Assembly (NCBI RefSeq): GCF_012927345.1
Contig: NZ_JABBGJ010000011.1
Location: 1-64,000 of the forward strand
From: Paraburkholderia polaris
GTDB taxonomy: Bacteria; Pseudomonadota; Gammaproteobacteria; Burkholderiales; Burkholderiaceae
Direction of reading: 5' to 3'
DNA length: 64,000 nt
Made by a program: the position numbers and the translations under genes. Positions 44,381 through 53,545 of this stretch are shown piece after piece (position 1 is the first letter of the stretch; each line of letters starts with the position of its first letter). Under the pieces are notes generated by a model that saw nothing but the letters and a program-made list of their open reading frames with translations, was not told the origin of the DNA and did not search any database.

Positions 44381-44420
44381 AAATGGCCCGGAGCGCCCAT
44401 GCGCCCGGGCCATTTTTTCT
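44381..44420 (+). terminator. rho-independent terminator
   Basis: The stem AATGGCCCGG / CCCGGGCCATT around an AGCGCCCATGCG loop is followed by TTTTTTC, 55 bp after the small exported protein gene. Confidence 0.85.
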
Positions 44421-44515
44421 GGGCGGTACGGAAAAAAGGGTCGCTTGTCTCTGATAGTTGTATGGATATACAGTATGCGTCGCCGCGCTAACTCCATCTC
44501 AGGCCCGAATCCACT

Positions 44516-46666
44516 GTGCTCTCCGTCGCTGAATCTCCGCCACCGTCCGATTCCGGTACCGACACCGCCGTCTGGCTGGCAAAGCTCAACGACGCGCAAC
44601 GCGAAGCCGTCGAATACGGCGCCGACAGTGCCAGCGCGCCGCCGGGCGCGCTGCTGGTGATCGCGGGGGCCGGCTCCGGCAAGACCAACACGCTGGCGCA
44701 CCGGGTCGCCAATCTGGTGGTGAAGGGTGCCGATCCGCGCCGTATCCTGTTGCTGACCTTCTCACGCCGCGCCGCGCTCGAAATGACCCGCCGCGTCACG
44801 CGCATCGCCGGTGCGGCGCTCGGTACGCGGGCCGCGCTGGCGCAAGGGCTGACGTGGTCCGGGACCTTCCATAGCGTTGGCGCGCGGCTATTGCGCGAAT
44901 ACGCGGACCTGATCGGCCTCGCGCCCGCCTTCACGATCAACGACCGTGAGGATTCCGCCGACCTGATGAATCTCGTGCGCCACGAGCTCGGTTTGTCGGC
45001 GAAAGAGCGGCGCTTTCCAGCCAAGGGCACCTGCTTTGCGATTTACTCGCGCGTGGTGAACACCGGCGCGTCGCTCGCCGATGTGCTCAACAGCGCGTTC
45101 CCCTGGTGCCGCGAGTGGGAAGCCGATCTGCGCATGCTGTTCGCCGCGTATGTCGAAGCCAAGCAGAAACAGAGCGTGCTCGACTACGACGACCTGCTGC
45201 TCTACTGGTCGCATATGGCCGCGGAGCCGGCGATCGCGGCCGATCTGTCGGCGCGCTTCGATCACGTTCTGGTCGACGAGTATCAGGACACCAACCGCTT
45301 GCAGGCGTCGATCCTGCTCGCGCTGAAACCGGATGGCCGCGGCCTGACGGTGGTCGGCGACGACGCCCAGTCGATCTATTCGTTTCGCGGCGCTACCGTG
45401 CGCAACATTCTCGACTTCCCGGCGCACTTCAATCCGCCCGCGAGGCAGATCACGCTCGAGCGCAATTACCGCTCAACCGGGCCGATTCTGGCGGCGTCGA
45501 ATGCGGTGATCGAGCTTGCCAGCGAGCGCTACACGAAGAATCTGTGGACCGACAAGGCCTCGGCGCAGCGTCCGCGTCTGGTGACGGTCGCCGACGAAGC
45601 GGATCAGGCGCGCTACATCGTCGAACAGGTGCTCGAAGCGCGCGAGCAGGGCATGAAGCTCAAGTCACAGGCGGTGCTGTTTCGCGCCGCGCATCACAGC
45701 GCCGCGCTCGAGATCGAACTGACCCGGCGCAACATTCCGTTCGTGAAGTTCGGCGGCCTGAAGTTTCTCGACTCAGTGCATGTCAAGGATGTGCTCGCTG
45801 TGCTGCGCTGGGCGGAGAATCCACGCGACCGAGTCGCTGGTTTTCGCGTTGTGCAATTACTGCCGGGCATCGGTCCCGCCACCGCCGCGAAGGTGCTGGA
45901 CGAGGTCGTGGCCCGGGCGGCCGGCGGCAATCCGGCCGATATCACCCATAGCGCCGGTGGCGCGCTGGCCGCCTTTGCGCCGCCTGCTCGTGCACAGGAA
46001 GACTGGCATCCGTTCGTCAAGCTGATGTCGAGCGTGTACGGTCGCCAGACGCCGTGGCCAGCCGAGTTCGAAATGGTGCGGCGCTGGTACGAGCCGCATC
46101 TCGAGCGCAACCATGAGGACGCGGCGATTCGTCATGCGGACGTGCTGCAGATGGAAAGCATCGCGGGCACCTATGCATCGCGCGAGCGTTTCCTGACCGA
46201 GTTGACGCTCGATCCGCCCGACGCCACCAGCGACGAATCCGGCGTGCCGCTGATCGACGAGGACTACCTGATCCTGTCCACGATCCATTCGGCGAAAGGG
46301 CAGGAGTGGCGCAACGTGTTCGTGCTGAATGGCGTCGACGGTTGCATTCCGTCCGATCTCGGCACCGGCAGCGAAGAGGAAATCGACGAGGAGCGCCGCC
46401 TGTTATACGTGGCAATGACACGCGCGAAGGAAGACCTGCATATCGTCGTGCCGCAGCGCTTTTACGTGCACAACCAGACCCATACGGGTGACCGTCACGT
46501 ATGGGCGTCGCGCACACGGTTCATTCCGGCGCATCTGATGCCCTTGTTCGACGCCTACGCCTGGCCGCGCGTGCCAGTGCCGAGCACGCCGACAGCGGCG
46601 GGGCTGGCCGCGGCGGCGCAGGCGAAGATCGAGATTGGGGCGAAGCTCAGGAAGATGTGGGATTGA
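44516..46666 (+). CDS. UvrD/Rep-family ATP-dependent DNA helicase
   Basis: 716 residues from a GTG at 44516. All superfamily 1A motifs are visible: Q-like LNDAQREAVEYG, Walker A AGAGSGKT, Ia TFSRRAALEMTRRV, II VDEYQDTN, III VGDDAQSIYSFRGA, IV LERNYRST, V TIHSAKGQEW and VI VAMTRAKEDL. It unwinds DNA 3' to 5' in repair or replication. It is shorter than UvrD at the C-terminus and may be a Rep- or UvrD2-like paralog. It has no cotranscribed partner. Confidence 0.93.
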   Translation: MLSVAESPPPSDSGTDTAVWLAKLNDAQREAVEYGADSASAPPGALLVIAGAGSGKTNTLAHRVANLVVKGADPRRILLLTFSRRAALEMTRRVTRIAGAALGTRAALAQGLTWSGTFHSVGARLLREYADLIGLAPAFTINDREDSADLMNLVRHELGLSAKERRFPAKGTCFAIYSRVVNTGASLADVLNSAFPWCREWEADLRMLFAAYVEAKQKQSVLDYDDLLLYWSHMAAEPAIAADLSARFDHVLVDEYQDTNRLQASILLALKPDGRGLTVVGDDAQSIYSFRGATVRNILDFPAHFNPPARQITLERNYRSTGPILAASNAVIELASERYTKNLWTDKASAQRPRLVTVADEADQARYIVEQVLEAREQGMKLKSQAVLFRAAHHSAALEIELTRRNIPFVKFGGLKFLDSVHVKDVLAVLRWAENPRDRVAGFRVVQLLPGIGPATAAKVLDEVVARAAGGNPADITHSAGGALAAFAPPARAQEDWHPFVKLMSSVYGRQTPWPAEFEMVRRWYEPHLERNHEDAAIRHADVLQMESIAGTYASRERFLTELTLDPPDATSDESGVPLIDEDYLILSTIHSAKGQEWRNVFVLNGVDGCIPSDLGTGSEEEIDEERRLLYVAMTRAKEDLHIVVPQRFYVHNQTHTGDRHVWASRTRFIPAHLMPLFDAYAWPRVPVPSTPTAAGLAAAAQAKIEIGAKLRKMWD

Positions 46667-46780
46667 CGCGGCGATACCGGGTTCGGGCGCGATCGAGGCC
46701 GCATTTCTTTGGCCTCTTTCCTGACGCCCCGGTGAGCGTTGCGGCCACCCCCGGTTGCAGCTAGCCGCTGCCGGCTGGTT

Positions 46781-47551
46781 TTAGCGCGACTGCCGTTGTT
46801 GTTGCTGTTGCGGCGCCGGACGCGGTGGCACGAAGAAATTGCGCAGCCATGCGGCGAGGCGCGAGAACACGTCATACGGTTCTTCGACGAAAATTTCCGG
46901 TTTCAGCAAGCGCAGATATTCCATGATCTGCTGCGCTTCCTGCTTCTGGAACGAGCCGTGCGAAATACCCAGGCGCAACAGGCCACGCAGTTCGCCGAGC
47001 TTTTCGCGCGCGATGCTGCCCACACCTGTTTCGCACGCCACTTTGGCTTCGTAGACGCGTTGACGCAGCGATTCCACCAGACGCCAGGCCGGCGTCTGCA
47101 TGATCTCCTCGAGCGCCTGAATATCCTTTGCCTCGCTCTTGATCTGCGCCGCGAGCGGATCGATCAGCGCGGTGTCGCCTTCTGCTTCCTTGACGATGGC
47201 CGCCGCCCAGTCGCGGCACTGCTTGGCGAGCTCTTCCGGCGTCCATTCCGAACGGGCCGCAAAGCCGAAACCGAATTCCCCCGCCTGCCGGATCAGAATC
47301 GCCACGACGTCCGGGAATTCCTTGTCCAGCGTACGTTTCGCCCAAGCATACTGGCCACCTTGCAACATCCGCTGAACCGCGTGTTCTGTCAGCGGCACCA
47401 TGTTGTCGAGCAGCTTGGCGCGCAAAAAGTCCTCAAACGACGGCGTCGCGAACTGCGGATCGAGCTTCAGCGAAACCCGCAGAAAAGCGTCGAAATCCTT
47501 GCGCAGCGTCGCAATGGTCTCGTCTTTGAGCGTGAGGGTGATTTGACCCAT
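46781..47551 (-). CDS. conserved protein of unknown function
   Basis: 256 residues, no signal peptide or membrane segment. Mostly helical and charged: MGQITLTLKDETIATLRKDFDAFLRVSLKLDP at the start, RRTL-like repeats of acidic and basic helices in the middle, EEPYDVFSRLAAWLRNFFVPP near the end, and a Gln/Arg tail (PQQQQQRQSR). GGGATAA precedes the ATG. I do not recognise the family. It converges with the helicase gene, 114 bp apart. Confidence 0.7.
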   Translation of the reverse strand: MGQITLTLKDETIATLRKDFDAFLRVSLKLDPQFATPSFEDFLRAKLLDNMVPLTEHAVQRMLQGGQYAWAKRTLDKEFPDVVAILIRQAGEFGFGFAARSEWTPEELAKQCRDWAAAIVKEAEGDTALIDPLAAQIKSEAKDIQALEEIMQTPAWRLVESLRQRVYEAKVACETGVGSIAREKLGELRGLLRLGISHGSFQKQEAQQIMEYLRLLKPEIFVEEPYDVFSRLAAWLRNFFVPPRPAPQQQQQRQSR

Positions 47552-47919
47552 GTGTTATCCCGTTTGGTCCTGCCGCGCGGCCTCGTCATGTCGCCCGATC
47601 GCACCCGGACCCTGTGAGACGCGACGCCAAATGCCGGCGCGGTTGATTCCTGCCTGTTGTCGCGTAATCAGCGGGATGTATCCCGATGAGCGGACCTCGA
47701 CTTCATATCGGCGGAATTAAGGGAAACTTAAGGGTTAGTGGCTGATTGACGACCGGTTTAGAGGTGGGCGTCGGCGTCGCCCGGTTGAGCGTGGTGCGCA
47801 AGCAATACGCGCTCGGCGCCGCTAGTGCGAGGCGGTGCCGGTGCGCAGCGCCTCGCGGCACCGGAGCGACGGCGCCAGACATGCGGCCACTCCGCTGTGC
47901 CGATACCGGCCGTTTGCGC
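47552..47919. other. 368-bp gap between the unknown gene and azlD
   Basis: Contains the upstream region of the 256-residue protein gene and the trailer of azlD. A small dyad GGGATGTATCCC (about 47671-47682) is the only structure noted. No gene is supported. Confidence 0.5.
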
Positions 47920-48243
47920 TTATTTAAGCACGACGCCTTGCCAGACAAAAAAGACCGTCAGGCCGACCGCTATGGTCAACAGCGGCCGCCGCGTCAGCGC
48001 GCTGACCGCGATAGCGGCCAGTGCCCCGACCAGTTGCGGGTTGCGCCAGGTCAATTCGGCGCTGGTGCCGTGCGGCGAGACAGCCATCGGCACGATGATC
48101 GCCGTCAGCACTGTCACGGGCACGAAGCCGAGCGCGGTGCGCACGAGCGGCGGAAACACCAGCCGGTCGCCGAGCACGAAGACGGCGGCGCGGATCACCC
48201 ACGTGATGGCTGCCATGCCGAGGATCAGAACGACGTAGTTCAT
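47920..48243 (-). CDS. azlD: AzlD-family branched-chain amino acid export subunit
   Basis: 107 residues from ATG 48243, whose ATGA overlaps the azlC stop; the long frame above it lies inside azlC. Small hydrophobic protein with about four membrane segments: NYVVLILGMAAITWVIRAAVFVLG, VRTALGFVPVTVLTAIIVPMAV, PQLVGALAAIAVSAL and LLTIAVGLTVFFVW. AzlC and AzlD together export branched-chain amino acids or analogs. Confidence 0.92.
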   Translation of the reverse strand: MNYVVLILGMAAITWVIRAAVFVLGDRLVFPPLVRTALGFVPVTVLTAIIVPMAVSPHGTSAELTWRNPQLVGALAAIAVSALTRRPLLTIAVGLTVFFVWQGVVLK

Positions 48244-49079
48244 CGCGATGCCTCCATGGTTTCCTTCGAGATTTTCCGCGGGGCTTCCCGCAGGGGCCCT
48301 TGCGAGGCTTCGCGCGAAGCTTCTCGCGAGGATTCGCGATTTCCCCGCGCGCCTCGCCCAAACCGCGGCGACGACAGCAAGACACCGATTGCCACGCCCG
48401 CGAACACTGCGCCGAGCAGGCCGAGCTTGTATGGCCACGCCTGCCAGAAGAAGGCTAGCGTGCCCGCGGTGACGGCCGCCGCGATATAGCGCAGCGCGAC
48501 GAGCTGCGGCACGACGATCGCAATGAAGGTTGCGACCATGGCGAAATCGAGCCCAAGCGACTGCAGACCCGGAAAGGCCGCACCGAACAGCAGGCCGGCG
48601 ACGGTCCAGAGCTGCCAGTTCAGGTACATCGCCAGACCCGCGCCGAAGAAGTAGTGCGGGCCGACCGTACCGGGCTCCCGATGCCGGTAATGTTCCCACG
48701 CGACTGCGAAGACTTCGTCAGTGAGCAGTGCGCCGAGCGCCCAGCGCCAGCGCGCGGACAGATGCGCGACATGCGGCGCGAGCGTCGCGCTATACAGCAC
48801 GTGACGCAGGTTGACGACGAGCGTGGTCGCCCAGATCACCGCAAAACTCGCGTGGCCGGCGATCAGGCCCAGCGCGATGAATTGCGCGGAGCCGGCGAAC
48901 ACGACAAGCGACATCAGCTGCCCGTGCCATAGATGCAGCGGGCCGGACGCAACCAGGGTGCCGAAGATCACGCCGAAGGGCGCCGCGCCGACCATCATCG
49001 GGATAATGTCGCGCGCGCCGGCGGTGAACTCTTTTAAGTGGCCTGAGCTTGAGCGCTGGCCGGGGTTGGAATGGGTCAA
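48240..49079 (-). CDS. azlC: AzlC-family branched-chain amino acid exporter
   Basis: 279 residues from a TTG at 49079, chosen because a perfect AAGGAGG lies 5 nt upstream; the frame continues upstream without coding character. Family blocks: FTAGARDIIPMMVGAAPFGVIFGTLVA, SLVVFAGSAQFIALGLIAGHA, TTLVVNLRHVLYSATLAP and LTDEVFAVAWEHY. Seven to eight membrane segments. After the last one comes an unusual ~35-residue polar tail (NRESSREASREASQGPLREAPRK). It overlaps azlD by ATGA. Confidence 0.92.
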   Translation of the reverse strand: MTHSNPGQRSSSGHLKEFTAGARDIIPMMVGAAPFGVIFGTLVASGPLHLWHGQLMSLVVFAGSAQFIALGLIAGHASFAVIWATTLVVNLRHVLYSATLAPHVAHLSARWRWALGALLTDEVFAVAWEHYRHREPGTVGPHYFFGAGLAMYLNWQLWTVAGLLFGAAFPGLQSLGLDFAMVATFIAIVVPQLVALRYIAAAVTAGTLAFFWQAWPYKLGLLGAVFAGVAIGVLLSSPRFGRGARGNRESSREASREASQGPLREAPRKISKETMEASR

Positions 49080-49408
49080 TCTTGCCTCCTTGATTCGGCA
49101 AGCATAGCGAGGGGTGCCGAGTGGGGCTTGTACGTTCTTGCGGTGGGTGCGCAGATGCTGCGGAGGGCGGTGCCCGGTAGACCGGGTTGTTCCAATGTCC
49201 GAGGCGGATGGAGGCGTAGCGCGGGGGCCAATCGGAGCGGACCCCTGAGGAGGTCGTCCAGAGATTGCATCGCTGCGTGGGCCGGTTGTGCGGACTGCCG
49301 GTGTGGGCACGTATGCTGCGTTTGGGATGGACGAACGGCCGGCCAGGCGCCTCGATAGCGTTGCAATCACACCTCGCAGGCGCCGTCCTGTCGTCCGTGA
49401 GCCCCGCG
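49080..49408. other. 329-bp gap between azlC and the AraC-type gene
   Basis: Holds the azlC ribosome site (49085-49091, AAGGAGG on the minus strand) and presumably its promoter. No terminator for the AraC gene and no further gene are seen. Confidence 0.5.
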
Positions 49409-50236
49409 TCAGCTGCCTTGCCAGCGTCCTGGCGGCACGCCGAACATGCGCCGGAAATGGCGCGTGAAATGGCTCTGATCCGTGAAACCGCTGGCAGCGG
49501 CGACATCCGTCACGGAGACCCCCGCACGCAACGGTGCAAGCGAGCGTTGCAGGCGCATCTGGTTGCGCCACGCGTGTGGCGGCAGGCCGGTTGCCTGGTT
49601 GAAAAGGCGTGCGGCGTGAAAGGGTGACAGTCCCGCTGCCCGCGCGACTTCGGCCAGCGTGACAGCTTCGGCGAGGTCACCGGTCAGGCGCTCCTGCATG
49701 GTCGCGACGCGGGCGTCGTCGGTGGCGAGGCGCGACGGTTCCGGCTGCGTTTGCGAATAGCGGAGCAGCAAGGTAGACAAAGCGTCGAGCATGGCGGCCT
49801 CGGCGGCAAGCGGATCGTCGCCGGCCTCCAGCAGGCAGTGCGCGCGCGCCAGTCGCTGCGCCAGATCGGGATCGCGGATCACCCCCGGCGCGAACCACGG
49901 CAATGCTTGCGGCTTGCCGGCGATTTCGCTGGCGAGATCGTGGATGAAATCCACCGGCGCATACATCACGCGATACCGCCAGCCTGCCTCGACAGCCTTA
50001 GAACCGGTGTGCAACTCGCCGGGATTGACGATCGGCACGCTGCCCGCTTCGGCGACATAGTTCGAACCGCGATACCGATACCCCTCGGCGCCCGCGACGA
50101 TCACCGGAATCGTGTACGCATCGTGCCAATGCGGCGTGAACTCGTGGTCGTGATATTCGGCCGTGAGCAGGTCCGCGCCGGGCAGAAGCGGCGTGCGCCA
50201 GTAGCGCGCGGAATCCTGGAAGCGATGGGCGGTCAT
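49409..50236 (-). CDS. AraC-family transcriptional regulator
   Basis: 275 residues from ATG 50236. An N-terminal cupin-type sensor (ADLLTAEYHDHEFTPHWHDAYTIPVIVAGAEGYRYRGSNYVAEAGSVPIVNPGELHTG) precedes the paired AraC helix-turn-helix: VTLAEVARAAGLSPFHAARLFNQATGLPPHAW and VSVTDVAAASGFTDQSHFTRHFRRMFG. It sits just upstream of azlCD on the same strand, a common pairing, and probably regulates it. The inducer is unknown. Confidence 0.9.
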   Translation of the reverse strand: MTAHRFQDSARYWRTPLLPGADLLTAEYHDHEFTPHWHDAYTIPVIVAGAEGYRYRGSNYVAEAGSVPIVNPGELHTGSKAVEAGWRYRVMYAPVDFIHDLASEIAGKPQALPWFAPGVIRDPDLAQRLARAHCLLEAGDDPLAAEAAMLDALSTLLLRYSQTQPEPSRLATDDARVATMQERLTGDLAEAVTLAEVARAAGLSPFHAARLFNQATGLPPHAWRNQMRLQRSLAPLRAGVSVTDVAAASGFTDQSHFTRHFRRMFGVPPGRWQGS

Positions 50237-50390
50237 GGTGGAAGTGCGTGATCCGGTGGTCCGGTGGTCCGGCAATCCGGCAATCCGACGGTCCGGCTGG
50301 ACCGGTCAGTGTAGCGCGCTGTGGCCGCTGCCGGTGCCGTTACTCATGCGTGCATGCCTTTGCGTAGTGAGTTTTGCCGTAGGACGCCGA

Positions 50391-50867
50391 TTACTTGACC
50401 GGGATCGTCGTACCGGCCGGCATCGGCACGGCGCTTACGCTGTTTTTCGCGCTGCCGCTGACGACGCGGTCACTGTAGGTCAGATACACCAGCGTGTTGC
50501 GCTTAGCATCGACCACCCGCACCACATGCAATGATTTGAAGATCAGTGACATGCTTACCGAGAACACGTCGGCTTGCTGCTTGAGCGGGCCGGTGATGCG
50601 GATCGCGCCAACCTGCCGGCAGGCGATCGACGCCTCTGTTGGATCCTCGGCGATGCCGAGCGTGCCCTTGACCCCGCCCGTGCGCGCCCGCGATACATAG
50701 CAGGTCACACCCTGGACCAACGGATCGTCATAGGCTTCGACGACCACGCGGTCAGAGCCGGTAATGCGGAAATTGGTATTGACGCTGCCGACTTCTTCGC
50801 TGTGTGCCGGAGGCAGCACCAGGGCGGCAGTGACGACAAGCGCGACGCGCAACAAGATCGGTTTCAT
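50391..50867 (-). CDS. creA: CreA family protein
   Basis: 158 residues. A signal peptide (about 1-23, ending PPAHSEE) precedes the CreA core: EVGSVNTNFRITGSDRVVVEAYDDPLVQGVTCYVSRARTGGVKGTLGIAEDPTEASIACRQVG and VFSVSMSLIFKSLHVVRVVDAKRNTLVYLTYSDRVVSGSAKNS. It is periplasmic and of unknown function. There is no creBCD two-component operon nearby. Confidence 0.92.
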   Translation of the reverse strand: MKPILLRVALVVTAALVLPPAHSEEVGSVNTNFRITGSDRVVVEAYDDPLVQGVTCYVSRARTGGVKGTLGIAEDPTEASIACRQVGAIRITGPLKQQADVFSVSMSLIFKSLHVVRVVDAKRNTLVYLTYSDRVVSGSAKNSVSAVPMPAGTTIPVK

Positions 50868-51069
50868 GAGATGGCCGGGAATGAGCGTTTGGGTTGGGCG
50901 CGGGAGGAGTTGCGCCGATAAAACACCATCCTATAACGGGCTGCCGTCAGAGGGTCAGTGCAAATGCCCTGGGCCATGCGCTACCTTCCGGCGGTACAAG
51001 CGATCGTCGTCCGACGCAGGCCACCTGACCCGGTGTTGAAACTGGCCAAGCCAAAACGCCAAGCCAAAA

Positions 51070-51098
51070 CAAAAAGGCCCGCACGAATGCGGGCCTTC
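51070..51098 (-). terminator. rho-independent terminator at the end of the tRNA-Asn array
   Basis: On the minus strand the stem AAGGCCCGCA / TGCGGGCCTT with a TTCG tetraloop is followed by TTTTTG. It lies 10 bp after the 3' end of the last tRNA gene. Confidence 0.9.
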
Positions 51099-51107
51099 TA
51101 AATTTTT

Positions 51108-51183
51108 TGGCTCCTCGACCTGGGCTCGAACCAGGGACCTACGGATTAACAGTCCGGCGCTCTACCGACTGAGCTATCGAGGA
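51108..51183 (-). tRNA. tRNA-Asn (GTT), third copy in transcription order
   Basis: 76 nt including an encoded CCA. The acceptor arm is TCCTCGA/TCGAGGA, the D-arm GCTCAGTCGGTAGAGC, the anticodon loop CTGTTAATC with anticodon GTT, and the T-arm CTGGTTCGAGCCCAG. Identical to the two upstream copies. Confidence 0.97.
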
Positions 51184-51206
51184 ACAGCAGTACAACTTGA
51201 TCTACA

Positions 51207-51236
51207 TAAAAAAGCCCGTATTGGTTAACGGGCTTT
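51207..51236 (-). terminator. terminator-like hairpin between tRNA-Asn copies 2 and 3
   Basis: On the minus strand the stem GCCCG / CGGGC, extendable by flanking A and T runs, is followed by TTTTTTAT. It is part of a 62-bp spacer identical to the other one. Confidence 0.7.
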
Positions 51237-51245
51237 TGCAATTCT

Positions 51246-51321
51246 TGGCTCCTCGACCTGGGCTCGAACCAGGGACCTACGGATTAACAGTCCGGCGCTC
51301 TACCGACTGAGCTATCGAGGA
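51246..51321 (-). tRNA. tRNA-Asn (GTT), second copy in transcription order
   Basis: 76 nt, identical in sequence to its neighbours, with encoded CCA and GTT anticodon. No TTGACA-type promoter is visible in the 62 bp upstream. Confidence 0.97.
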
Positions 51322-51344
51322 ACAGCAGTACAACTTGATCTACA

Positions 51345-51374
51345 TAAAAAAGCCCGTATTGGTTAACGGGCTTT
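51345..51374 (-). terminator. terminator-like hairpin between tRNA-Asn copies 1 and 2
   Basis: Same GCCCG / CGGGC hairpin plus T run as in the other spacer. If fully active it would cut off copies 2 and 3 from the array promoter. Confidence 0.7.
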
Positions 51375-51383
51375 TGCAATTCT

Positions 51384-51459
51384 TGGCTCCTCGACCTGGG
51401 CTCGAACCAGGGACCTACGGATTAACAGTCCGGCGCTCTACCGACTGAGCTATCGAGGA
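51384..51459 (-). tRNA. tRNA-Asn (GTT), first copy in transcription order
   Basis: 76 nt with encoded CCA, anticodon GTT. It is the promoter-proximal copy: a consensus promoter stands about 30 bp upstream of its 5' end. Confidence 0.97.
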
Positions 51460-51487
51460 ACAGAACAACAAACAGCAGAGAAGCGAA

Positions 51488-51516
51488 ATTGTAGGAGGTG
51501 ACTAAGCGCCTGTCAA
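51488..51516 (-). promoter_or_regulatory. sigma-70 promoter of the tRNA-Asn array
   Basis: On the minus strand it has a perfect -35 TTGACA (51511-51516), a 17-bp spacer and -10 TACAAT (51488-51493). Predicted start is near 51481, 22 bp before the first tRNA. Confidence 0.9.
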
Positions 51517-51574
51517 TACCCTGTGTTCATCTCGATTTGATTCGAATGCAACAGCGGGAGACGGGCCGCGCTAC

Positions 51575-51898
51575 TTAACGTACGAGCAGGGCCAGCTTTT
51601 CCTTCACGTCCTTGAATTCGTCGGCTTCCGGCAGCGGCGCCTTGGTCTTGGTGATGCTCGGCCAGTTCTTCGCCAGATCGGCATTCAGCTCGGTGAAGTG
51701 CTGCTGGTCGCCCGGCACGTCTTCTTCGGCATAAATGGCGTTCACCGGGCACTCGGCCACGCACACAGCGCAGTCGATGCATTCATCGGGGTCGATCGCG
51801 AGGAAGTTGGGACCTTCGCGAAAGCAGTCCACCGGGCACACATCGACGCAGTCGGTATAGCGGCACTTGATGCAGCTTTCGGTCACAACGTGAGTCAT
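51575..51898 (-). CDS. fdxA: seven-iron ferredoxin FdxA
   Basis: 107 residues, like Azotobacter ferredoxin I (106). Cysteines sit where that family needs them, shifted by one: Cys9, Cys17 and Cys50 for the 3Fe-4S cluster, and Cys21, Cys40, Cys43 and Cys46 for the 4Fe-4S cluster ([14 protein letters not shown] and [12 protein letters not shown]). The long C-terminal part after residue 60 is also typical. Low-potential electron carrier; its partner is not evident. Divergent from pncB. Confidence 0.95.
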   Translation of the reverse strand: MTHVVTESCIKCRYTDCVDVCPVDCFREGPNFLAIDPDECIDCAVCVAECPVNAIYAEEDVPGDQQHFTELNADLAKNWPSITKTKAPLPEADEFKDVKEKLALLVR

Positions 51899-52178
51899 TC
51901 AGGCAGCTCCTGCATGCGGAATCAGGGAAGGCGAAAACGCCAAAAGCGCTATTGTAACGTAACGTCAAGAGCCGCATACGGCATCGGGCAATGCCTTTTA
52001 TACGTTTTCGTGATTAGTTTATGGCGTCCGGCGCGGCCGCCCGACCGCGCGCTGAATCCAGGCGCATTCGGGTAACATGCGTCAGGTTGGCGCGCACGGG
52101 GCGCGCCGCACGCGCATGGGTTGGCGCGGTTGGTCGAGCCAAGCCTTCCGTTTTTCCTGCAGTCCAGTTCGCGCCATC

Positions 52179-53375
52179 ATGATTATTACTTCGCTGCTCG
52201 ACACCGATCTGTACAAGTTCACGATGATGCAAGTGGTGTTGCATCACTTTCCCGCGGCGAATGTCGAGTACCGGTTTCGCTGCCGCACGCCGAATGTCGA
52301 CCTCGTGCCGTATATCGGCGAGATTCGCGATGAAGTGCGCAAGCTGTGCGATCTGCGCTTCACTGACGACGAGCTCGACTACCTGCGGCGCATGCGCTTC
52401 ATCAAGGGCGACTTCATCGAATTTCTCGCGCTGTTCCATCTGAGCGAGAAATACATTTCGATCGAACCGTCGCCGAAAGGCAATGGCGAAATCGACATCG
52501 AGATCAAGGGGCCGTGGCTGCACACGATCCTGTTCGAGATCCCGATGCTCGCGATCGTCAACGAGGTCTACTTCCGCAACACCCAGCAAAAGCCTGATTA
52601 CAGCGAAGGGCGCGGCCGTCTCGTCGAAAAGATCAAGCTGCTGGGTGCGCGCCCGGAATTCGCCGACTGCAAGATCGCCGACTACGGCACACGGCGCCGC
52701 TTCTCGAAGCAATGGCACGAAGAAGTGATCCTCACGCTGAAAGACGGCCTCGGCGAGCAATTCGCCGGCACCAGCAACGTCTTCTATGCGATGAAGCACA
52801 GCCTTACGCCGCTCGGCACGATGGCGCATGAATACCTGCAGGCATGTCAGGCGCTCGGTCCGCGGCTGCGCGATTCGCAGATCTTCGGCTTCGAGATGTG
52901 GGCGAAGGAGTATCGCGGCGACCTGGGTATTGCCCTGTCGGACGTGTACGGCATGGAGGCGTTCCTGCGCGACTTCGACATGTACTTCTGCAAGCTGTTC
53001 GACGGCGCGCGCCACGATTCCGGCGATCCGTTCGACTGGGGCGAGCGCCTGCTCAAGCACTACGAGGCAAACCGCTGCGACCCGCGCACCAAGATCCTCG
53101 TGTTCTCCGACGCGCTCGACATTCCGAAGGTGCTGCAACTGTACGAGCGTTTCCGCGGCCGCTGCAAGCTGGCATTCGGCGTAGGAACCAATCTGACAAA
53201 CGACCTGGGCTACAACCCGTTGCAGATTGTCATCAAGATGGTTCGCTGCAACGGTCAGCCGGTGGCGAAGCTGTCGGATTCGCCGGGCAAGAACATGTGC
53301 GAAGACAAGGCCTATCTCGCGTATCTGCGTCAGGTATTCGGCATTGCGCAGCCCGAGGAAGACGCTGCGAAGTAA
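52179..53375 (+). CDS. pncB: nicotinate phosphoribosyltransferase
   Basis: 398 residues from ATG 52179 ([25 protein letters not shown]), the canonical start; the longer frame is rejected. It makes nicotinate mononucleotide from nicotinate and PRPP in NAD salvage. Blocks: [45 protein letters not shown], the substrate region [18 protein letters not shown] and [21 protein letters not shown]. Followed 170 bp later by a LutC-like gene. Confidence 0.97.
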   Translation: MIITSLLDTDLYKFTMMQVVLHHFPAANVEYRFRCRTPNVDLVPYIGEIRDEVRKLCDLRFTDDELDYLRRMRFIKGDFIEFLALFHLSEKYISIEPSPKGNGEIDIEIKGPWLHTILFEIPMLAIVNEVYFRNTQQKPDYSEGRGRLVEKIKLLGARPEFADCKIADYGTRRRFSKQWHEEVILTLKDGLGEQFAGTSNVFYAMKHSLTPLGTMAHEYLQACQALGPRLRDSQIFGFEMWAKEYRGDLGIALSDVYGMEAFLRDFDMYFCKLFDGARHDSGDPFDWGERLLKHYEANRCDPRTKILVFSDALDIPKVLQLYERFRGRCKLAFGVGTNLTNDLGYNPLQIVIKMVRCNGQPVAKLSDSPGKNMCEDKAYLAYLRQVFGIAQPEEDAAK

Positions 53376-53545
53376 TGTGGCGCCTGCGTGGCTCATGTGC
53401 GACTCAGGTGCCGATACCTCGCGGAGATCGCGCTTGCCGCGCGGCCGATACGCGGCCATAGGCCGTTCAGCCAGGGTGTTCGCGGGCAGGGTGGCCGGTA
53501 TAATTCCCGCCATATCGCACGGCTGTCGACACGAGGATTTCGCAT

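Larger units (their letters stand above)
51108..51459 (-). repeat. 138-bp tandem repeat: tRNA-Asn plus spacer, three tRNA copies and two spacers
   Basis: The tRNA genes start exactly 138 bp apart and the two 62-bp spacers are identical by eye. This indicates recent duplication or ongoing homogenisation. Confidence 0.95.

Noticed and set aside
51108..51459. tRNA-Asn array as an integration site of a genomic island
   Set aside because: No integrase and no displaced tRNA 3' fragment next to it; flanks are creA and fdxA.
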